In this document: positions 10,258 through 21,536 of the stretch, in pieces | How positions within the stretch are numbered: the first letter of the stretch is position 1 | How the letters are laid out: the number at the start of each line of letters is the position of its first letter | NCBI GenBank assembly: GCA_022478985.1 | Contig: JAKSZP010008046.1 | Coordinates: forward strand, 1 to 64,000 | Length of the DNA: 64,000 bases | Source of the DNA: Massospora cicadina | Lineage: Eukaryota > Entomophthoromycota > Entomophthoromycetes > Entomophthorales > Entomophthoraceae | Reading direction: 5' to 3' | Position numbers and translations under genes: made by a program | Notes under the pieces: model-generated | Databases searched by the model: none | Seen by the model: only the letters and a program-made list of their open reading frames with translations | Told to the model about the DNA's origin: nothing

Positions 10258-10689
10258 CTCTGAGCCGTCCAAGTAAAAAGTTTATTATAAAAAATAGAGA
10301 TTATTAGCAATCAAGAAAACCAACCTGCTGATTGGTCAATAAGAGTAACTCAAAGGAATATACTTTTCATTACAAAGTACCTCCTCTACAGCCTGAAAGC
10401 CTGAAAGATGGCCCATCTTTTGAGTTACCTTACCATCTATTGACCATGATCAGTATCAACTCCAATTTGAGAACCTCACAATATTATCCAATAACTGTTA
10501 AATGTCATTTTTCTCCGTGGGAGGCCGCTCCAGTCGCTCTTGAGCCTCTTTGTTGCTTTCCAAAAAGCGTGATTTATATACCTTGGTCCTACTACCCTTT
10601 GGAGAATTGACTTTAGTACTGAAGGCTATCTCCAAAGCTTCATCCATCCAGCCATAAACCAAACCCTACAAATAGTATAATTGCATCAC

Positions 10690-12250
10690 CATGAGTAGTG
10701 TGACAACTAGAGCTTACTAAAACTTTACACTCAAATATTGCCAATTTTATAATGCTGCCTCCTCTTTCATGATGACAATTGTGAGGCCATTTTCAATAAC
10801 CATCAGCTGATAAATGAGGCCTGTATACAACTTGTTATGTTGTATATTAAAATTTTGAGTTACCTTTAGGACCATCTTTGTTAATATATAAAGATCTTCG
10901 AGTCCCCCTAGAGCCACCGCCTTAACAAGATCATGAACTTTGTGCAGATAATCCAGCTTACTGCCATGAGGTAACCTCCTGTGATATCGGCTCCAGGATT
11001 GGTAGGATTGCCATAAGTAGGCACCATGGGACCAGAAGTCCCTGAGGGCCATAAGGGCCCTAAGGTCCCCGTGGACCTCAAGTACTTAGGTCCAAAGGTG
11101 CCTACTCCTGGTAATCCTAACGATTCTAAAAACAAGACTTTATGATGGCGCTCACTACTATATGGTATCAAATACAAATTGTGGCTCAAGAATGAAATCT
11201 CTGAATAGACAGAGTCCTTCTTGACCCTTGAGTCTCAATTGATGACTTGAAAGATGAGATAAATAGTTTCAGCGCATTTACCAAGCTCATTGGTAACTGC
11301 ATCACCCAGATCAAACAAACCTGTCATAGGTTTAATTCTTGCTTGAGTAACTTTGAGAGTCAGCTGCTTCTATACCATACTAAAAATCAAACTTTGAAGG
11401 AGCAAGTTGCCCTTAAAGCCTCAATTATTTCTCTTAACAAAAATTGTGATGAAATTCAAGAGGATCTGGAAGAATCAAGTTAATGATTGGATCAACAAAC
11501 TCCTCAAGACTATGCAGAAACCAAAAATTCTGAGCCTGCATTAATCTTTGCTGTCAACAACTTTCCACTCATATTATGATTAACTTTAAGCCTAGTTTCA
11601 AGGATAAATACACTTTAATAAAGGAAAGTTTTTATTTATATATGATTATAAGAGCTCAATGGAGGAGGACATAAACCATCAGAAGGTGAAGCACATTCAC
11701 TCCTGTTTAAATAGTACCGCCTGGGAGATTATAACTCCCCTTTAAAGGAGTGTCATAATTTAGAACATGTTCTTATGGACTTAATCCAAGAGTTTGGAAG
11801 CAAACAACCCTTGGACAATCAGAAGCAGGCGTTCATGACCATTTGTCTGAACAAAGGAGAAAGTCCTATGGATTTCACTAGTTGCTTTTATGTCCAAGCA
11901 CAACCCCTAGTAACCAAAATTGTATTACCTTGGACGACACCATGATAGTAGTCCTCTCCGTGTTGGAATCCTATCCTGAGGTCCAAATGCATATGAATGT
12001 CCATAACAGCTTCAACTGTATTAGGGAAATTAAGGAAATCCTTAATAAATTTTCTGCGTCTATCATGCATCACAAGTCCTCTGCATCCAACTATCCCAGC
12101 TGTCGCTGAGTTTACATTGTCAACCAGAACAATATCAAATCTTGATGCTCCTAATGCAATGGGTTCCTTGATAGCACCAAGACTTGTTGAAAGAGACTTT
12201 TCAAGGAATCAGTAAAAGGGCAGTCAGCATGAAGTGCCTCGTCCTTCATG
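10690..12250 (+). pseudogene. gag: Gag region of element D with collagen-like stretch
   Basis: A leader (10740-10980) is alike in element H at 47380-47640. At 11000-11110 one frame reads a collagen-like series with glycine every third residue (GLVGLP, then GTMGPEVPEGHKGPKVP, later GPKVPTPGNP). An open coiled-coil stretch follows at 11247-11483 (LSNFESQLLLYHTKNQTLKEQ). From 11680 to 11920 the capsid region reads, with frame changes, VKHIHSCLNSTAWEIITP, DLIQEFGSKQPLDNQKQAF and TICLNKGESPMDFTS, which corresponds to the region of element J at 33340-33480. No intact zinc knuckle is seen. Minus-strand ORFs at 10747-11189 are shadows. Confidence 0.7.
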
Positions 12251-12454
12251 CTGACATCCCTGTACCGCCTCAAAAATGTTTAAAAGCCTCCAATGAGTCT
12301 TATATCATCATACCAGAATAAGATGATTGAGTACCCACCAATAAAAGAACCTGATACTTCTTACTCTTCTTATGATGAATCTCCTAATTTTCTCACCATG
12401 CTCATCAGTTTGGGAGCTTAGTTGCATGTGTTACTATTAGAGTTCATAAAATCC

Positions 12455-12800
12455 CGGTATACAGTATTGTTGACATTAGTTCCTTTGTGAATGTACTTTC
12501 ATATAAACTAATAAAGTGCATCAAAATTACTTCCATGTCACACGACATAGATATGGCACATCTGGACCACAATGAACTCAGTACACTAGGGCCTATTACT
12601 CATTGCCAGATGCTTTGGCAAGCTTTCATGAGTACCTCAACCATCGCATCAGACAACCTGAGTTACGTCCTACTCCTTAGAACACAATTTCCCCGGGACT
12701 ATTCTGCTGCCATGCACTATTATGATGGATCTTATCTCTTCTAGAAAGTAGAAACTCTTGGTTTTTAAACACCCCGTGGCGCCAAGCTGGAGGTTAAAGC
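12455..12800 (+). pseudogene. Aspartic protease remnant, element D
   Basis: The line VDISSFVNVLSYKLIK near 12470-12510 matches [19 protein letters not shown] of element J. The active-site D-T-G has changed to D-I-S. The following 85-codon open frame (12487-12744) lies where J has the rest of the protease but is in a shifted frame for part of its length. Retroviral-type proteases cut the Gag-Pol chain. Confidence 0.6.
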
Positions 12801-12959
12801 TCAGGCTTGCTTATTGGAAAGCAAAAGGTGGATCAACAGGCTCAAATATCATGTAATGGTTCTTAAGTATGTTACTCACTGCAGTAGATGGCCAATATGT
12901 CATGCATACTTAATTGCCTAAGCTGACTAAAATACCTTTATAGTCTCATACCATTGTCA

Positions 12960-13290
12960 ATATCAGGTACATATCAGTATTCCCTCAGAACAATTTTTGT
13001 AATTATAAGGCGTGGATAACCCATCCATCAAGGAAGTACTGACCTGTCTGGAGATTTAGATCATGTCTGTGCTGGATACATATCAGTGCTTTTGGATAAC
13101 CTCACTGACAAACATAAGACAGTGGGGCCTAATATTCCAGATGGATATGTTTGCCTCCTTTTTATAGAAGCCATCAATGGCATTTGTAGCTTTGGAAGTT
13201 TAAGTGATTTTGGGCTAGAAACACCCCCCTCATTAGCTCTAGTTGATATTTCCTTTGGGTAAGAGCTTACCTGTAAAAAAAGAGCCAAGA
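12960..13290 (+). pseudogene. dUTPase-like domain, element D
   Basis: At 13050-13076 the plus strand reads GDLDHVCAG followed by YISVLLDNLTDKHKTV and later DGYVCLLFIEAINGI. This lines up with H (GILDPKYSG-FISALMSNL) and J ([10 protein letters not shown]) at the same place between protease and RT. Motif III of dUTPases is G-x-x-D-x-x-Y-x-G; here Asp is kept and Tyr is Cys. The line ends with ICSFGSLSDFGL, matching [11 protein letters not shown] of J and CVHGFGSLCVFGL of H. The minus ORF 13061-13288 is a shadow. Confidence 0.6.
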
Positions 13291-13469
13291 TAAAGAAGTA
13301 TTGACTCGAATAATTAGACCTTTTTTAGCCTCTACCTATAATTTTTGGCAAAATAAATGACTTTTTCATCTTTTAGAATGGGGATGCTCAACCATTTAAT
13401 CCTGTCCATACTGAAAAAGTAAGGTTGAAGAGGCATAGGAGGCTGTTAAGCTCAAGAAGCTATCTTGAA

Positions 13470-14150
13470 GCTGAGCTATCAGTACCTTCCCATAGCCCTT
13501 AACTTTCCGCTCCTGTTAGTTTGGAAGAAGGGTGGCAGTCATTATGTAGCGATTAACTATTGAAGGCTTATTTAATTATCAAAAAGGATAGTTACACCTT
13601 GTCCTGAGTTAATAACTCTACTTTTGATTTCCAGGTATCAACATTTTTCAGCTATGGATCTTTATAGCAGAGACTGGCAAGTAGAATAGCACATGAAGAT
13701 TAATAAAAATTTGCGCTCATAGCCAATGAGGGGCTATTTGAGCCAACAAGGATGGACATGGTCTTTGCAACGCGCCCGCCACCTTCCAACGCCATGGGCG
13801 GGATCCTAAGGGGGCTTAAAGCTATCGTGTGTCCTCATATAACTCAATGATTTAATGTCTTCACACATGAACCTTTAAAAACCACGTGGAGCACCTCCAG
13901 GAAGTTTTTAATCATCTTAGAATGGTCTCAATAAAGATAAAGCCTTTGAAATACTCTTTCTTCCAATAGGAAATTCAATTACTTGTGAACAAGGCCTTGA
14001 AACATGGAATTCAGCCTATCCTGGATAAAAAAGCCATTAAGAAAATGTCACGCCCTCAGAGACTTATGGATATTCAAGTATACCGTGGCATGGTGGGTTA
14101 CTATCACAATTTCGTCCCATGATTTGCCAACTTAGCTAAACCCCTGGTCT
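13470..14150 (+). pseudogene. Reverse transcriptase, element D
   Basis: Readable pieces in order are LLLVWKKGGSHYVAINY (N-terminal strand), FSAMDLYSRDWQVE (the D-L-x-S-G-Y-W-Q box), GLCNAPATFQR near 13765 (fingers/palm), VEHLQEVFNHL, and MDIQVYRGMVGYYHNFVP near 14070-14120 (the F-L-G-x-x-x-Y-Y-R-x-F-I box). The YxDD box is not recoverable. Many stops. Confidence 0.8.
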
Positions 14151-14640
14151 ACCTTATAAAAAAGAATTTACCTTTTGAGTGTCAGCCTGAACAAAAGCAG
14201 GCCTTTAGTGTGTTGTAGACTGCTTTTTGTACTAAACTATTTTAGTTCACTTTCATTTCGAATGGCTATTAATGTTATTCATAGACACTAGTAATTCACA
14301 GTGGATTCCATCCTAGATCAACACAACGAAGATCAGGTCGTTTATCTAGTGGCTTACTTCAGCAAGACCCTAAGCAAGTCCAAAGGTAATCATAGCACTA
14401 GTGAGCGCGAGTGCCTGGCTGTGTTATCGATGATCAAGAATTTCTGGTACTACCTATACAGCATCCATTTCATATCATCACTGACCATTCCTTGCTCCTA
14501 TGGCTGCAGAAGATGAAAGTCCTGGATGGCTGGTTAGCAAGATGGGCATTAAGGCTATAGAACTACAAACCATTGTCCATAACACTATGCAATTCATCAA
14601 AATGATGATGATCTTTTGAGGATGCCATTACTGGCCAACT
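14150..14640 (+). pseudogene. RNase H, element D
   Basis: A 71-codon open frame at 14301-14516 contains VVYLVAYFSKTLSKSKGNH and STSERECLAVLSMIKNFWYY, the RNase H helix with the catalytic Glu (S-E-R-E-C-L-A-V). ITDHSLLLWLQ and DGWLARWALRL follow to about 14560. RNase H removes RNA from the cDNA hybrid. Same layout as 36105-36600 in element J. Confidence 0.85.
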
Positions 14641-14959
14641 TGACCCCAAAGAAGACTGACTGTATGATCTAACTTGCCAGCCTTAGCGATAGGAGTTGAA
14701 ACTCCTGAGATCTACCTGAACTACAAAAGATGTCCCAAGACACTCAAATTTAAGATAATGTTATATAAGAAAATCAAAAAGAAATAGCTTCCATATCCAC
14801 CCTTCTTCCCAAACTGATGTTATTTTAATAAGAACACTCAATCTTAAGATATGGGGCAGTGAAAAAGACTTATATATGGCTAAAGAAGCGACACTATTGA
14901 GACTGGATGATTAAGACCATATAGGAGAATCTAGAATCCAGTATGACTTGTCAATCTCA

Positions 14960-15863
14960 AGATTGGATTAGTCCCCAGTAATAACATTCAGTTATGGTTC
15001 CATCAAGACTTTTTAATGTCGTCAGCATCAATATGGTGGATCCTCTGGCCACCTGGTTACATGGCCATAGATAAATCCTACTAGCAATGGACCATTTGTC
15101 CAAATGGTTAAAGCAAGTTCTATTATTTCTGTTACCGTAAAAGCCAAAGTCCTATTTTTTATTTGATCCGTTTTCACTCAGCATGGATGCCCACAGACTT
15201 TACTTTTGGGCAATGAGAAAATTTTACCTCGCAGGTAGTCCAAGAACTAACTTCGCTTATTGAGACTAACCAAGGTTTCACCGCCCCCTGTGATGCTTCA
15301 ACCAATGGGGCGGTGGAAGATGCTAATGGAACTCTCATTTCTCTTTTGTGGAAGATGGCCGCCTCAGACCCTATGCGCTCAAAAAACTATTTAACAGTAC
15401 TTTTCTTGCTTACTAGATAATCTATCACTTATGCAAGATCACCCTTTGAAGCTCTATTTGAACGTACCCTCAACTACCAAGTAGTGTTCAGCTCTACTTG
15501 ATACCTCCATTCCATAGAACTCCAATCTGGCCATGAGGGCATTAACCTATGAGATTTTCCAGCTTCAATTTCTAGCCACTCAAAAAAATTGTAAATACCA
15601 CAGAAAGGGAGATACATAATATAATATCAGCCAATCCTCCTTACTAGTTTTCAATTAAATGACTCAGCTCTCTTTTATCACCATTGACCTGGAGGTCAAC
15701 AGAATAAGCTCAACGCTATTTGTTCAAGACCCCACAAGGTCATTCATATGGCAAACTGTGAATATTCCATTGCTGAGTCAATCAAGAGACAGTGTTAAAC
15801 TGAGTACATGGCTGATTTCTATGGCCCTATTCCCTTTTGGAAAAATCTTAAGTGGGCGCAGTC
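14960..15863 (+). pseudogene. Integrase, element D
   Basis: After a weak N-terminal part, the core can be read near 15190-15360: GQ-NFTSQVVQELTSLIET, a changed form of TPYHPSTNG, and GAVEDANGTLISLLWKMA, which holds the region of the catalytic Glu (here E-D). SPFEALFERTLNYQVV near 15440 matches the SPFKLLYG segment of other copies. From 15660 a 74-codon open frame continues towards the LTR. The end of the protein and the polypurine tract are not clear. Confidence 0.75.
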
Positions 15864-16323
15864 AGGATAAAGAAGATGAGTGAGCCGAGAACCTACTCCA
15901 AAATTGAGTCTCAATAAGTCATCTTTTGAGCTCTCACAATCAAAACCCATCTTTGAAGGCATCAATGAGAGTTTCAATCAGAAAGCATCATACGCCTGTG
16001 TTTTCAATTGAGATTACTTATGGAATTTCACCTCCGCTTCCAGAACCTTGAAAGGCGCGGCTTTCACCATCACTTTAACAATGATGATGCAAAAAAATGT
16101 GGAAGCAACCAGGTGGGTGATTAGAATGAAGTGATATATTCTGATCATATAGGGCCATGGAGGTCCTCCTGGCATCATATTATCATTCGCCCTATAAAAA
16201 TCAAATCCTATTAACTCAATAATTTGCCTATCTATCCCATCTTTTTTCTTCATTGACCTCTCCACTAGTTTACAACTTTGAGACCCATTTTGAACATAAG
16301 CTTACAGTCAAGAGAACTGATAA
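15864..16323 (+). repeat. 3' LTR of element D
   Basis: It is the partner of 9770-10238 (see shared blocks there) and ends AGAGAACTGATAA, matching AGAGAACTGG and GATAA before the primer binding site of the 5' copy. The minus ORF 16014-16265 inside it is not a gene; its 5' LTR counterpart gives the similar minus ORF 9894-10121. Confidence 0.8.
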
Positions 16324-16329
16324 TTCCAA

Positions 16330-16720
16330 AGCCCTCATTCATGGCCAGAAATAGTACCTTTGGATCAAGAACATGATCTTTCACAAACAAGGATGTCCAT
16401 CTAGGGGATAAACATTATAAGTTTCAAGTATCTCCTTTTGCATGTCCTCATTGGGTATCAGACAGTTTTTTAGTATCATTTGACACCATCACAAATGGTA
16501 TAGCTCTTGTGAAACTCATTGATAGAGCCTTTCACAAGCACCCTTTTGGTTCCTGCACAATTGTAGAATGACCATGAGCATGCCATATCCTCTTCATTAA
16601 GGATTTAGAGGAGCCCTTGATCAAAGCAAAAATAGGAGGAAGCTTAGTCAATGTACTGTACTTGTCTAGTTTATTTTGAGAAAAGCTAAAAGGGGTCACA
16701 GCTGTGGAGATCTGGGATCA
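16330..16720 (-). pseudogene. Integrase N-terminus, element E
   Basis: The minus strand reads CLIPNEDMQKEILETYNVYP, then LDGHPC, then MFLIQRYYFWP near 16440-16340. This is the zinc-binding start of integrase (I-P-x-D-x-x-x-x-x-I-L-x-x-x-H-D-x-P-x-x-G-H-P-G, then L-I-x-R-x-Y-x-W-P). The first His has been lost. The rest is missing because element D begins here. Confidence 0.8.
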
Positions 16721-16759
16721 AGTTGTGTTTCTTAGGCTTGTATTAAAATGTATATTATA

Positions 16760-17155
16760 TTGAATAAACTCTTGGTGCCAGCGGGCTTAGCATTGGTTTA
16801 TTAGATGAGCACTCTTGAAGAACTCCAGATCACAATGATCTTTCCTAATGGCAAAAGTATTGCGGGCATACAGCAGAGGGTGCTGCCATTTGTTATATGA
16901 ATTAATAATGGCATGAAGCTCTTTGTCATGACCAGGGTAATTTTTTCCACTTGAATCAGCTTGAGGCTAAACAACACAGATTGCTATAAATTATCCTCAA
17001 CATCTATTAAAAGAACACCCCTAAAAAAAGATGGAGGCATTTATCTCAACAAAAAAACAATCTGGATGATAATGGTCCAGAGCAGAGGCGCCAAGCATAC
17101 TATCTTTGATGTCCTGGAATTCAGCCTTTTTTGTATCTCTGTGAAGTTCTGAAGA
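16760..17155 (-). pseudogene. RNase H, element E
   Basis: The minus strand reads EFQDIKDSMLGASALDHYHP and DCFFVEINASIF (the D-A-S strand), then HDKELHAIINSYKQWQHPLL (helix with catalytic Glu) near 16935-16870, then DHCDLEFFKSAH and ARWHQEFIQYNIHF. Two frame changes. The plus ORF 16961-17152 is antisense. Confidence 0.8.
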
Positions 17156-17159
17156 TAGC

Positions 17160-18200
17160 TCAAATGATAATTAAAATCCTGCATGCTAAATTGGGAAGGT
17201 GTTTGGCCAACAAATACTCAATTTTGCCAGTGGCTTATGGTACTCTGACCGTTCAGAAAGTCACTAGACTTATTGAAATAGCTCCGACTCTTCTGGTCAC
17301 TTTTGGGCTTAATATTTTCTTCATAATTAAGAACAACTTCCGAGGCAAGGATAGATGCAAGCTGGGGATTTGGTACTTCCATCTTGTCAATAATTTTCCA
17401 AAGAAAAGATTCAGATGAGAAAACTGGGAGAGATATGAAATAAAATATCTTTTATTAGAAGGTATCTATTTGATAATTAGTCCTTAGGTCAGGCGTTGGT
17501 ATTTATACCTCTAGGGCATCTTTTGGCCACATTTGAGCACAAAGTTTCTGAAGAAATTTAACCACCTCAGTTTGTCCCTTGAACTGATATAACCGAGACA
17601 TAATCTTAAGTTTATTGGTGGTAAGGTACTCTCAAAATCGGGATATTCAAGGGACAAAAATTGCAATAAAAACATGCAAAATTATCTCAGTATTCCCTTG
17701 ATTAGAGTTTCATCATACTGCTGACAAAATACACCTTATGTGAAATTCTTGCATCATTTAAAGTAGATGATGTACTCCTAATTGGGATGTCAGCAGGCCT
17801 CTCTCTTAATAGCACTAGGTACTCCCTTTTGAACAGTCCATGTGCAAGAGCTATCATGCTGATTACATGGATCAACATAAGAATTTCACCCTAAGGCGGG
17901 AAATTGATTACGTTATTGTTTGTCTGATTATCCATGAGACTTTTAAACGTTAACTTTAGGTCAGTCCTGAACTATTTTGTATATTACATATTTGATATTG
18001 TTCTCAATATTTGGGACCAATTGCCAAGATTTGATGCAATGATAATCAGCCATAATGTGCGAGAATATTCAGCCTGAGCTTTTGATAAAGTAAATGACCA
18101 AATTGAAGTTGAGATATTCAGTCCAAGCCGTGTGGTTGCAATAGGCTTTGAGGTGAGAATTATGGTATTAGCTCGAGCATTGGGAGGATAATCAGCACAA
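17160..18200. other. Block without pol homology inside element E
   Basis: Between the RT thumb (LTKKTL, ending near 18212) and RNase H (EFQDIK, starting near 17150) a chromovirus would need only a few residues, yet about 1 kb is present. It contains a possible promoter-like TATTTATACC near 17506 and an ATAAAATATC near 17443. It may be a solo LTR. A-runs at both edges hide any target duplication. The 95-codon plus ORF 17131-17418 has no recognisable motif. Confidence 0.4.
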
Positions 18201-18204
18201 TCTG

Positions 18205-19180
18205 ATGGTTGTCAAAGGGTTTTTTTAGTCAACCACCAGAATCTGACAATCTCCTCAAACAAAAGGTACTTGTCCTGTGAGGTGGGTAAACGGCGCCACC
18301 ATGGAAGAAATATACTTTTCAAACTGAAATGTAAGTTCACCACTCCAAGGAAACTATGTAGCAGAGTTATCCATTGAGGAGCCCAGTCCTTGATTGCTGT
18401 ATGATTATTAAGGCAGATAGCCATGCGTCTATAAAGATGATATATCCTAAGGATGAAACAGATATATAAAGAGCTCGCATTTTGATGGTTTCAGTTTCAT
18501 ATTTCACTTGATAATTGCTTATAGGATCATCTCAACGTTCTTAGAGTTTTTCTCCTTATTCTCAGAGAAAACTAGGATATTTTACATGTACAGCACGCAG
18601 CATTTCCTTAAAAACTTCCCAAAACCAGATCAATTTTGTGTTGGAATACAGTAAGTGCATTCCAAAATCTAAATTACATTACCTTAAATCAAACACACCT
18701 AGGTGACACTTGAAGGCAGTTTAATATTGATTCTGATGTTTAATGGGATTTAAGTTAAAGGCGTCAACAAGGTTCAGATTTGAGAAGATTTTGCTGTTTA
18801 TAATAATTAGAGTAGTATCCTGCTTAAGTGGCATGGGGTAGAAATCCAGCTTAGTAACTGCATAAGTCTAAAGAACTCTACACAAGAGCGTAGGTCCCCA
18901 TTGGCTTTGAGAAACAGAAGCACCAGTAAAACCACCAAGAATTAGAAGGCCAGATGAACTCAATCGCCAGAATTTCTTTTACATATTTATCTGATGATTC
19001 TTTGGCCTTGGGATTTCAAGAATTACAGGACATCCCTTGGGGAGCTCTGAAACCTCCTTAGACTTAAATGAGAATGCAAAAGGTTTGGTGATAGATGATG
19101 CTAAATGAACAACAGGCTTGAAATCATGCGCAAAGTGCTGGAACTCTGATGAAAGGGATATGAAGGTAGGATCTTCGTGA
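18205..19180 (-). pseudogene. Reverse transcriptase, element E
   Basis: Readable from right to left on the minus strand: a linker ending KSKEVSELPKGCP near 19040, KKFWRLSSSGLLILGGF, AVTKLDFYPMPLKQDTTLI (LNxxTxKxxYPLPLI box), KIFSNLNLVDAFNLNPIK (D-L-x-x-A-Y box), CHLGVFD (before the lost MPFG box), VLYMxNILVFSENKEKNSK near 18590-18530 (YxDD box with one Asp lost to a stop), and AIKDWAPQWITLLHSFLGVV near 18390-18330. Frame changes and stops throughout. Confidence 0.85.
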
Positions 19181-19200
19181 TCACACTCAGTAATGATTCC

Positions 19201-20100
19201 TATGAGGCATACTATGAAGATCCATAACTGTGGTTCTTTTTCCCTCTTTTATACAATGTGATCAAACAATATTCACAACTCAAAATATAGGAGTGTACTT
19301 GTGCCACCATCTCATTTCAAAAGTTATTGAGCAGGGAAGATTTTCATGGCACAGGAATGTTCCTGAAACCTTTGATAGCCTTGGTGTAGAGTAACCAGCA
19401 AGTTGACTTCCCTCTATGTAGGACTTAAAGGGTCATCTAAGCTTAACTTCACCACTAAGTGATATGGCCTAATTAAGGATATTTACCCAGGGTAAAGTCT
19501 ACAAAGCTATCTTCCACCCCATTATCAACCAGTAATTTGACAAAACTTGATTTTACTTTTGCACTTGCAATATTTGTAACATGATGATAAATGGTATAAT
19601 AAAGTAGATAGAGGTTTGTCTCATTTATTCATATACATAAGGTAAGTGGGAGTTAGGCGCAATTTTTAAGATAGCACTGCTCCTTTAGTGCTACCAAGCT
19701 AAGTTTCTCTCCAGTAGTGTAAACCATCTAAGGTTTAGGTTCTGCGCTCACAAGAGGAGCTAGACTTTCAATAAAAATGGGTGACATGGTCTCAGAGATC
19801 CAGATTGGTAAATGAGACCTCTCTTTTAGGTGGCAATGATTGATTCTCTATCTGTGCTTCTAGAAGAATTTCCTCCTTCAATGTGTCAGCAAGACAGGTG
19901 GTCGCAGTTGCTACCACCAACTCTAGACTCAAGTTCAGTCTAAATATATGTGGGAGCTGGGTGAAGGAAGCTTGGGAAGTCTGGGCCAAGTTACAAGAAT
20001 GTGCAAAATAGTCTGTTACTAAAAGATGATTGTTGCAGGTATAAGAGCGTGGATCAGGCCGCGTCTAAGACTCTTCAGGGTATCCACGCGTTAAGTTTGT
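19201..20100. other. Region upstream of element E pol, unresolved
   Basis: Protease and gag of element E should lie here on the minus strand. A 65-codon minus ORF (19989-19792) with NLSLELVVATATTCLADTLK is visible but I recognise no motif. A TTTATT/AATAAAATGGG stretch near 19770 and short open frames are not enough to name anything. Confidence 0.3.
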
Positions 20101-20646
20101 TGTCAAAAGTGTTGACTCAACTTAGTTTAACTAGCTTATTGCGCTTTTTTTGGCTACTTGGCATTTACTAAAAAACACCAAGCATCCTAGTCATCGCCAT
20201 GTACCACTTTCCATCCTATCTTTTGAGTCTTTCAGCCATTCCAGAACTGTCACACGAAAGTTCACATTCTTTAATCAGTCTCATCATAAAATGGATATGA
20301 TTATGCTTATTGTACTCATTGTACTGATTGTACCTACTATTTATTATGCTCCTGAAATCAGAGCATTGATATTCTGTGGATAATATATTGACTCTAAAAT
20401 ATTTCTCATTATTATCCTAATAAAGAATCGCCTTTTGCCCAATTCATCTAGCATTTAAGATGTTGTTACTTGAGTAGAAAATTACTATACCAGTAATTGG
20501 ATATATTTATTATTGTGTAGCTTTCCTATATAATTTTCTCCAGAAATGAACTTGTTAAGGAACAGAGGGTGAACAATTAGGGAAGATCAGTGAAATTTCA
20601 AAGAGGTCTATAATCTGTGAAGTAGTGTGAATTTGCAAACAATACA
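20101..20646 (+). repeat. 5' LTR of element F
   Basis: It starts TGTCAAAAGTG and shares many blocks with 28497-29036: CATGTACCACT, TCCATCCTATCTT / CCGTCCCATCTT, TCTCAGCCATT-like text, GAACTGTCACAC, CCTATTGTACTCA and AATCCTAATAAA. The 77-codon ORF at 20150-20383 lies inside it and is not a gene. Confidence 0.8.
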
Positions 20647-20648
20647 TT

Positions 20649-20669
20649 GTATTGCTCACTACAAGGGGC
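20649..20669 (+). other. Primer binding site of element F
   Basis: GTATTGCTCACTACAAGGGG follows the LTR end, a slightly changed form of the site shared by elements C, D, H and J. Confidence 0.65.
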
Positions 20670-21199
20670 TGCCACATTCAATCCTATTTAATAAAAGAAT
20701 TAACTTACAATGCTATGGAATCAAAACCACAAGAAGAGTGTTCTGGAAAGGATCAATTAGTTATGTTCTTAGCAATCCTACAAGTCTTTTTCAAATAGCG
20801 TGAGCTGAACTAGGATGGAACTACACACCTAGTTTATCATTCTATCCTACTCCTTCACCAGCAAAAAGATCTGGAAGATTGGACGAATGATATTGTTTAG
20901 ATTATAGCTCTTTAGTCACATGATCATTGAGATTAAAACCTATTTATTTTATTATTGGCATAACATGAACTGTTGCTCCAGGTTATGAGCAATAATGCGG
21001 TATGAATAACAGCCAGCTACTATCCTTAATCAACAATGGCAAACACTTGGGAAATACATTACTGGATACATCCACCATCTGTGCTTAGCTCCCAGATGAC
21101 TATTGTCTGAAACTGTATTAAACATGGAACTATAGAAATGAACTCAGAAAAACTTAGAAACCTTTGGCCCCTACATAGCCAAATTAAGAGAAAAGCTTC

Positions 21200-21536
21200 T
21201 AGAAAAACACCAAATTGCTTAATACGTTGAGTCAATGGACACCGCCAGCCTCATAAAGAAAACCCACACTATACCCCCTTTGCCCCATGTTACTATTGTT
21301 CCTACCCCAATTTTGTCTGCTATGGTCCACCAGCTAAAGCGGGCGCTGGACAAAAGTTTCCTCAAAGCTTCTTCACCTTCTGATATGGTTTCTTAGGCTG
21401 TTAGCTGAGGTGCCATATTGAGATTTTTCTAATTTATGATAATTCCTTTGTTTGGCTTATTTGCAATAAAGATGGTGGTGTCTACCCCTTTTGGTTGGGC
21501 ACCATTAGTGCTAAAAAAGAAAAAAGCTTTCAGAGT
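21200..21536 (+). mobile_element. Poly(A) retroposon, copy 1
   Basis: From CACCAAATTGCTTAATACG on, this stretch matches the reverse complement of 25834-26200. Both share ATGGACACCGCCAGCCTCAT-type text, CCACCAGCTAAAGC, GGACAAAAGTTTC, TTCTGATATGG, then CCTTTGTTTGGC, AATAAAGAT, GGTTGGGCACCA and a final A-run. The coded peptide end reads MDTASLIKK and DKSFLKASSPSDMVS before a stop. The A-run with AATAAA about 50 bases before it points to an mRNA-like 3' end. The left edge is uncertain; no target duplication was found. The plus ORF 21436-21630 crosses its right edge and is not a gene. Confidence 0.7.

Larger units (their letters stand above)
9709..16323 (+). mobile_element. Ty3/Gypsy element D, full length, dead
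   Basis: Two related LTRs (about 9770-10238 and 15864-16323) flank a primer binding site, gag, protease, a dUTPase-like block, RT, RNase H and integrase in order on the plus strand. About 6.55 kb. It separates two minus-strand chromovirus pieces (B to the left, E to the right), which are not parts of one element because integrase would precede RT. Left-edge bases 9709-9769 hold nothing recognisable. Confidence 0.85.
16330..19200 (-). mobile_element. Chromovirus-like Gypsy element E (RT to integrase start)
   Basis: On the minus strand, RT, RNase H and the start of integrase follow in order from right to left. Integrase is cut at 16330 by the LTR of element D. It differs in sequence from element B. 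About 1 kb (17160-18200) without pol homology lies between the RT thumb and RNase H, so this copy probably also carries an insertion. Confidence 0.8.

Noticed and set aside
10988..11110. A host collagen gene fragment
   Set aside because: It lies between the primer binding site and Gag of element D, and element H has it in the same place, so it belongs to the element.
11140..11160. GGCGCTCACTACTATATGG as another primer binding site
   Set aside because: No LTR end precedes it and it lies inside the Gag region of element D.
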